Shown: positions 5,825 through 6,463 of the stretch, in pieces
Numbering within the stretch: position 1 is the stretch's first letter
Layout of the letters: each line of letters starts with the position of its first letter
Assembly (NCBI GenBank): GCA_002825515.1
Contig: PJET01000093.1
Span: 1-6,463 of the forward strand
Length of the DNA stretch: 6,463 nucleotides
Source: Candidatus Thorarchaeota archaeon MP11T_1
GTDB taxonomy: Archaea; Asgardarchaeota; Thorarchaeia; Thorarchaeales; Thorarchaeaceae
Reading direction: 5' to 3'
The notes under the pieces: model-generated
Seen by the model: the letters and a program-made list of their open reading frames with translations, nothing else
Database searches by the model: none
Told to the model about the DNA's origin: nothing
Made by a program: the position numbers and the translations under genes

Positions 5825-6463
5825 ATGAAATCAACAAAATATAGCGATAAGGTACTTGATCACTTCCGTAATCCTCGAAATGTGGGTACGCTTGAGGGAG
5901 ATGATGTTGCAGTAGGAAAGGTTGGTAATCCGACCTGTGGAGATATCATGGAGGTCTATATTCGAATAGATGGTGATGTAATCACTGATGCAAAATTCAG
6001 GACCTTTGGTTGTGGTTCAGCCATTGCCACCACAAGTATGACAACTGAAATGGTAAAGGGCATGACACTTGATGATGCAATGAAACTCACTAGACAAGAT
6101 GTAGCTGAGGAACTTGATGGTTTACCACCGATCAAGATGCATTGTTCAAACCTTGCAGCTGACGCTCTTCATGAGGCGATTATCAACTTTAGACGTGGAA
6201 GAGGAGAACATGTTGACGAAGTAGAGATGACATCGATTTCAGAACCCGGATGTGTTGTTGGACAGGATGAGTTCCTAAACAAAGGAGTATATCTTTCAAT
6301 AGATGATCCTACAGAATTCAAGGACCAACGTACTTTGATTCTTCACTCTGGTGACGAATCTGTCGAAAGCGCAATCAAGTTAACTGAGCAGACAGACAGA
6401 GTTATCCTTCTATCTCCAGAGAAGACTGTCGTGACAACACCTGAACTACAGAAGCAACTTGAA
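5825..6463 (+). CDS. iscU: IscU Fe-S scaffold fused to a degenerate thioredoxin-reductase-like domain; 3' end outside window
   Basis: The frame is open from the ATG at 5825 to the last base: 213 residues, no stop. Residues 1-130 are a complete IscU/NifU-N scaffold: YSDKVLDHFRNPRNVG (6-21), NPTCGD with Cys38 and Asp40, FGCGSA with Cys63, and MHCSNLAADAL with Cys107 preceded by His106. These are the ligands on which [2Fe-2S] clusters are built. IscU normally ends near 130-150 residues, but here a further domain follows. GQDEFLNKGVYLS (146-158), the strand-turn-helix at 170-186 and DRVILLSPEK (191-200) align by eye with the start of the NADPH domain of thioredoxin reductase (GEEEFxGKGVSYCATCD, VVGGGxxAxEEA, VxLIHRRD). 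The CxxC cysteines correspond to Ser158 and Asp161, the first Rossmann Gly to His174, and the NADPH-phosphate arginines to Pro198/Glu199. The tail therefore probably lacks redox activity. It follows iscS by 2 bp. The total length is unknown. Confidence 0.92.
   Translation, partial: MKSTKYSDKVLDHFRNPRNVGTLEGDDVAVGKVGNPTCGDIMEVYIRIDGDVITDAKFRTFGCGSAIATTSMTTEMVKGMTLDDAMKLTRQDVAEELDGLPPIKMHCSNLAADALHEAIINFRRGRGEHVDEVEMTSISEPGCVVGQDEFLNKGVYLSIDDPTEFKDQRTLILHSGDESVESAIKLTEQTDRVILLSPEKTVVTTPELQKQLE

Overview
The window is densely coding and carries eight protein genes. No RNA gene, mobile element or CRISPR array is visible. It reads as archaeal: the cysteine-desulfurase homologue and its IscU partner closely resemble, from memory, the Archaeoglobus fulgidus IscS/IscU pair, and the one sizeable intergenic gap holds TATA-like boxes on both strands. 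Base composition is moderately AT-rich by eye. An Asgard/Thorarchaeota-like source is possible, but that is a guess.

Layout. (1) Plus strand, 1-1620: the C-terminal part of a SpeA-type arginine decarboxylase, cut by the window start, then directly abutting it a LarE-type PP-loop sulfur transferase. (2) Minus strand, 3908 down to 1613: a zinc-dependent medium-chain alcohol dehydrogenase followed, with an 11-bp overlap, by an M24 Xaa-Pro-aminopeptidase-like protein. The peptidase and larE converge and overlap by 8 bp. (3) 3909-4031: a short divergent control region. (4) Plus strand, 4032 to the end: a tight four-gene sulfur / Fe-S operon, tusA - dsrE-like - iscS-like - iscU-like, with gaps of 3, 18 and 2 bases. 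The last gene runs off the window.

The most interesting part is that operon. The IscS homologue keeps the catalytic cysteine loop (Cys325) but has Asp202 where active cysteine desulfurases have the PLP-binding lysine, with further active-site changes. It is therefore unlikely to take sulfur from cysteine. The IscU homologue has all scaffold ligands (Cys38, Asp40, Cys63, Cys107) but is fused to an extra C-terminal domain. That domain aligns by eye with the NADPH-binding domain of thioredoxin reductase and has lost the CxxC redox pair, the first Rossmann glycine and the NADPH-phosphate arginines. Two persulfide carriers (TusA, DsrE) are encoded just upstream. My inference is an Fe-S assembly module in which sulfur arrives from sulfide or protein-bound persulfide through TusA/DsrE. 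In this model the dead IscS is a structural partner or cysteine-ligand donor, and the TrxR-like tail is a docking or regulatory domain. The nearby LarE, with a three-cysteine set typical of [4Fe-4S]-dependent forms, fits the same sulfur-handling theme.
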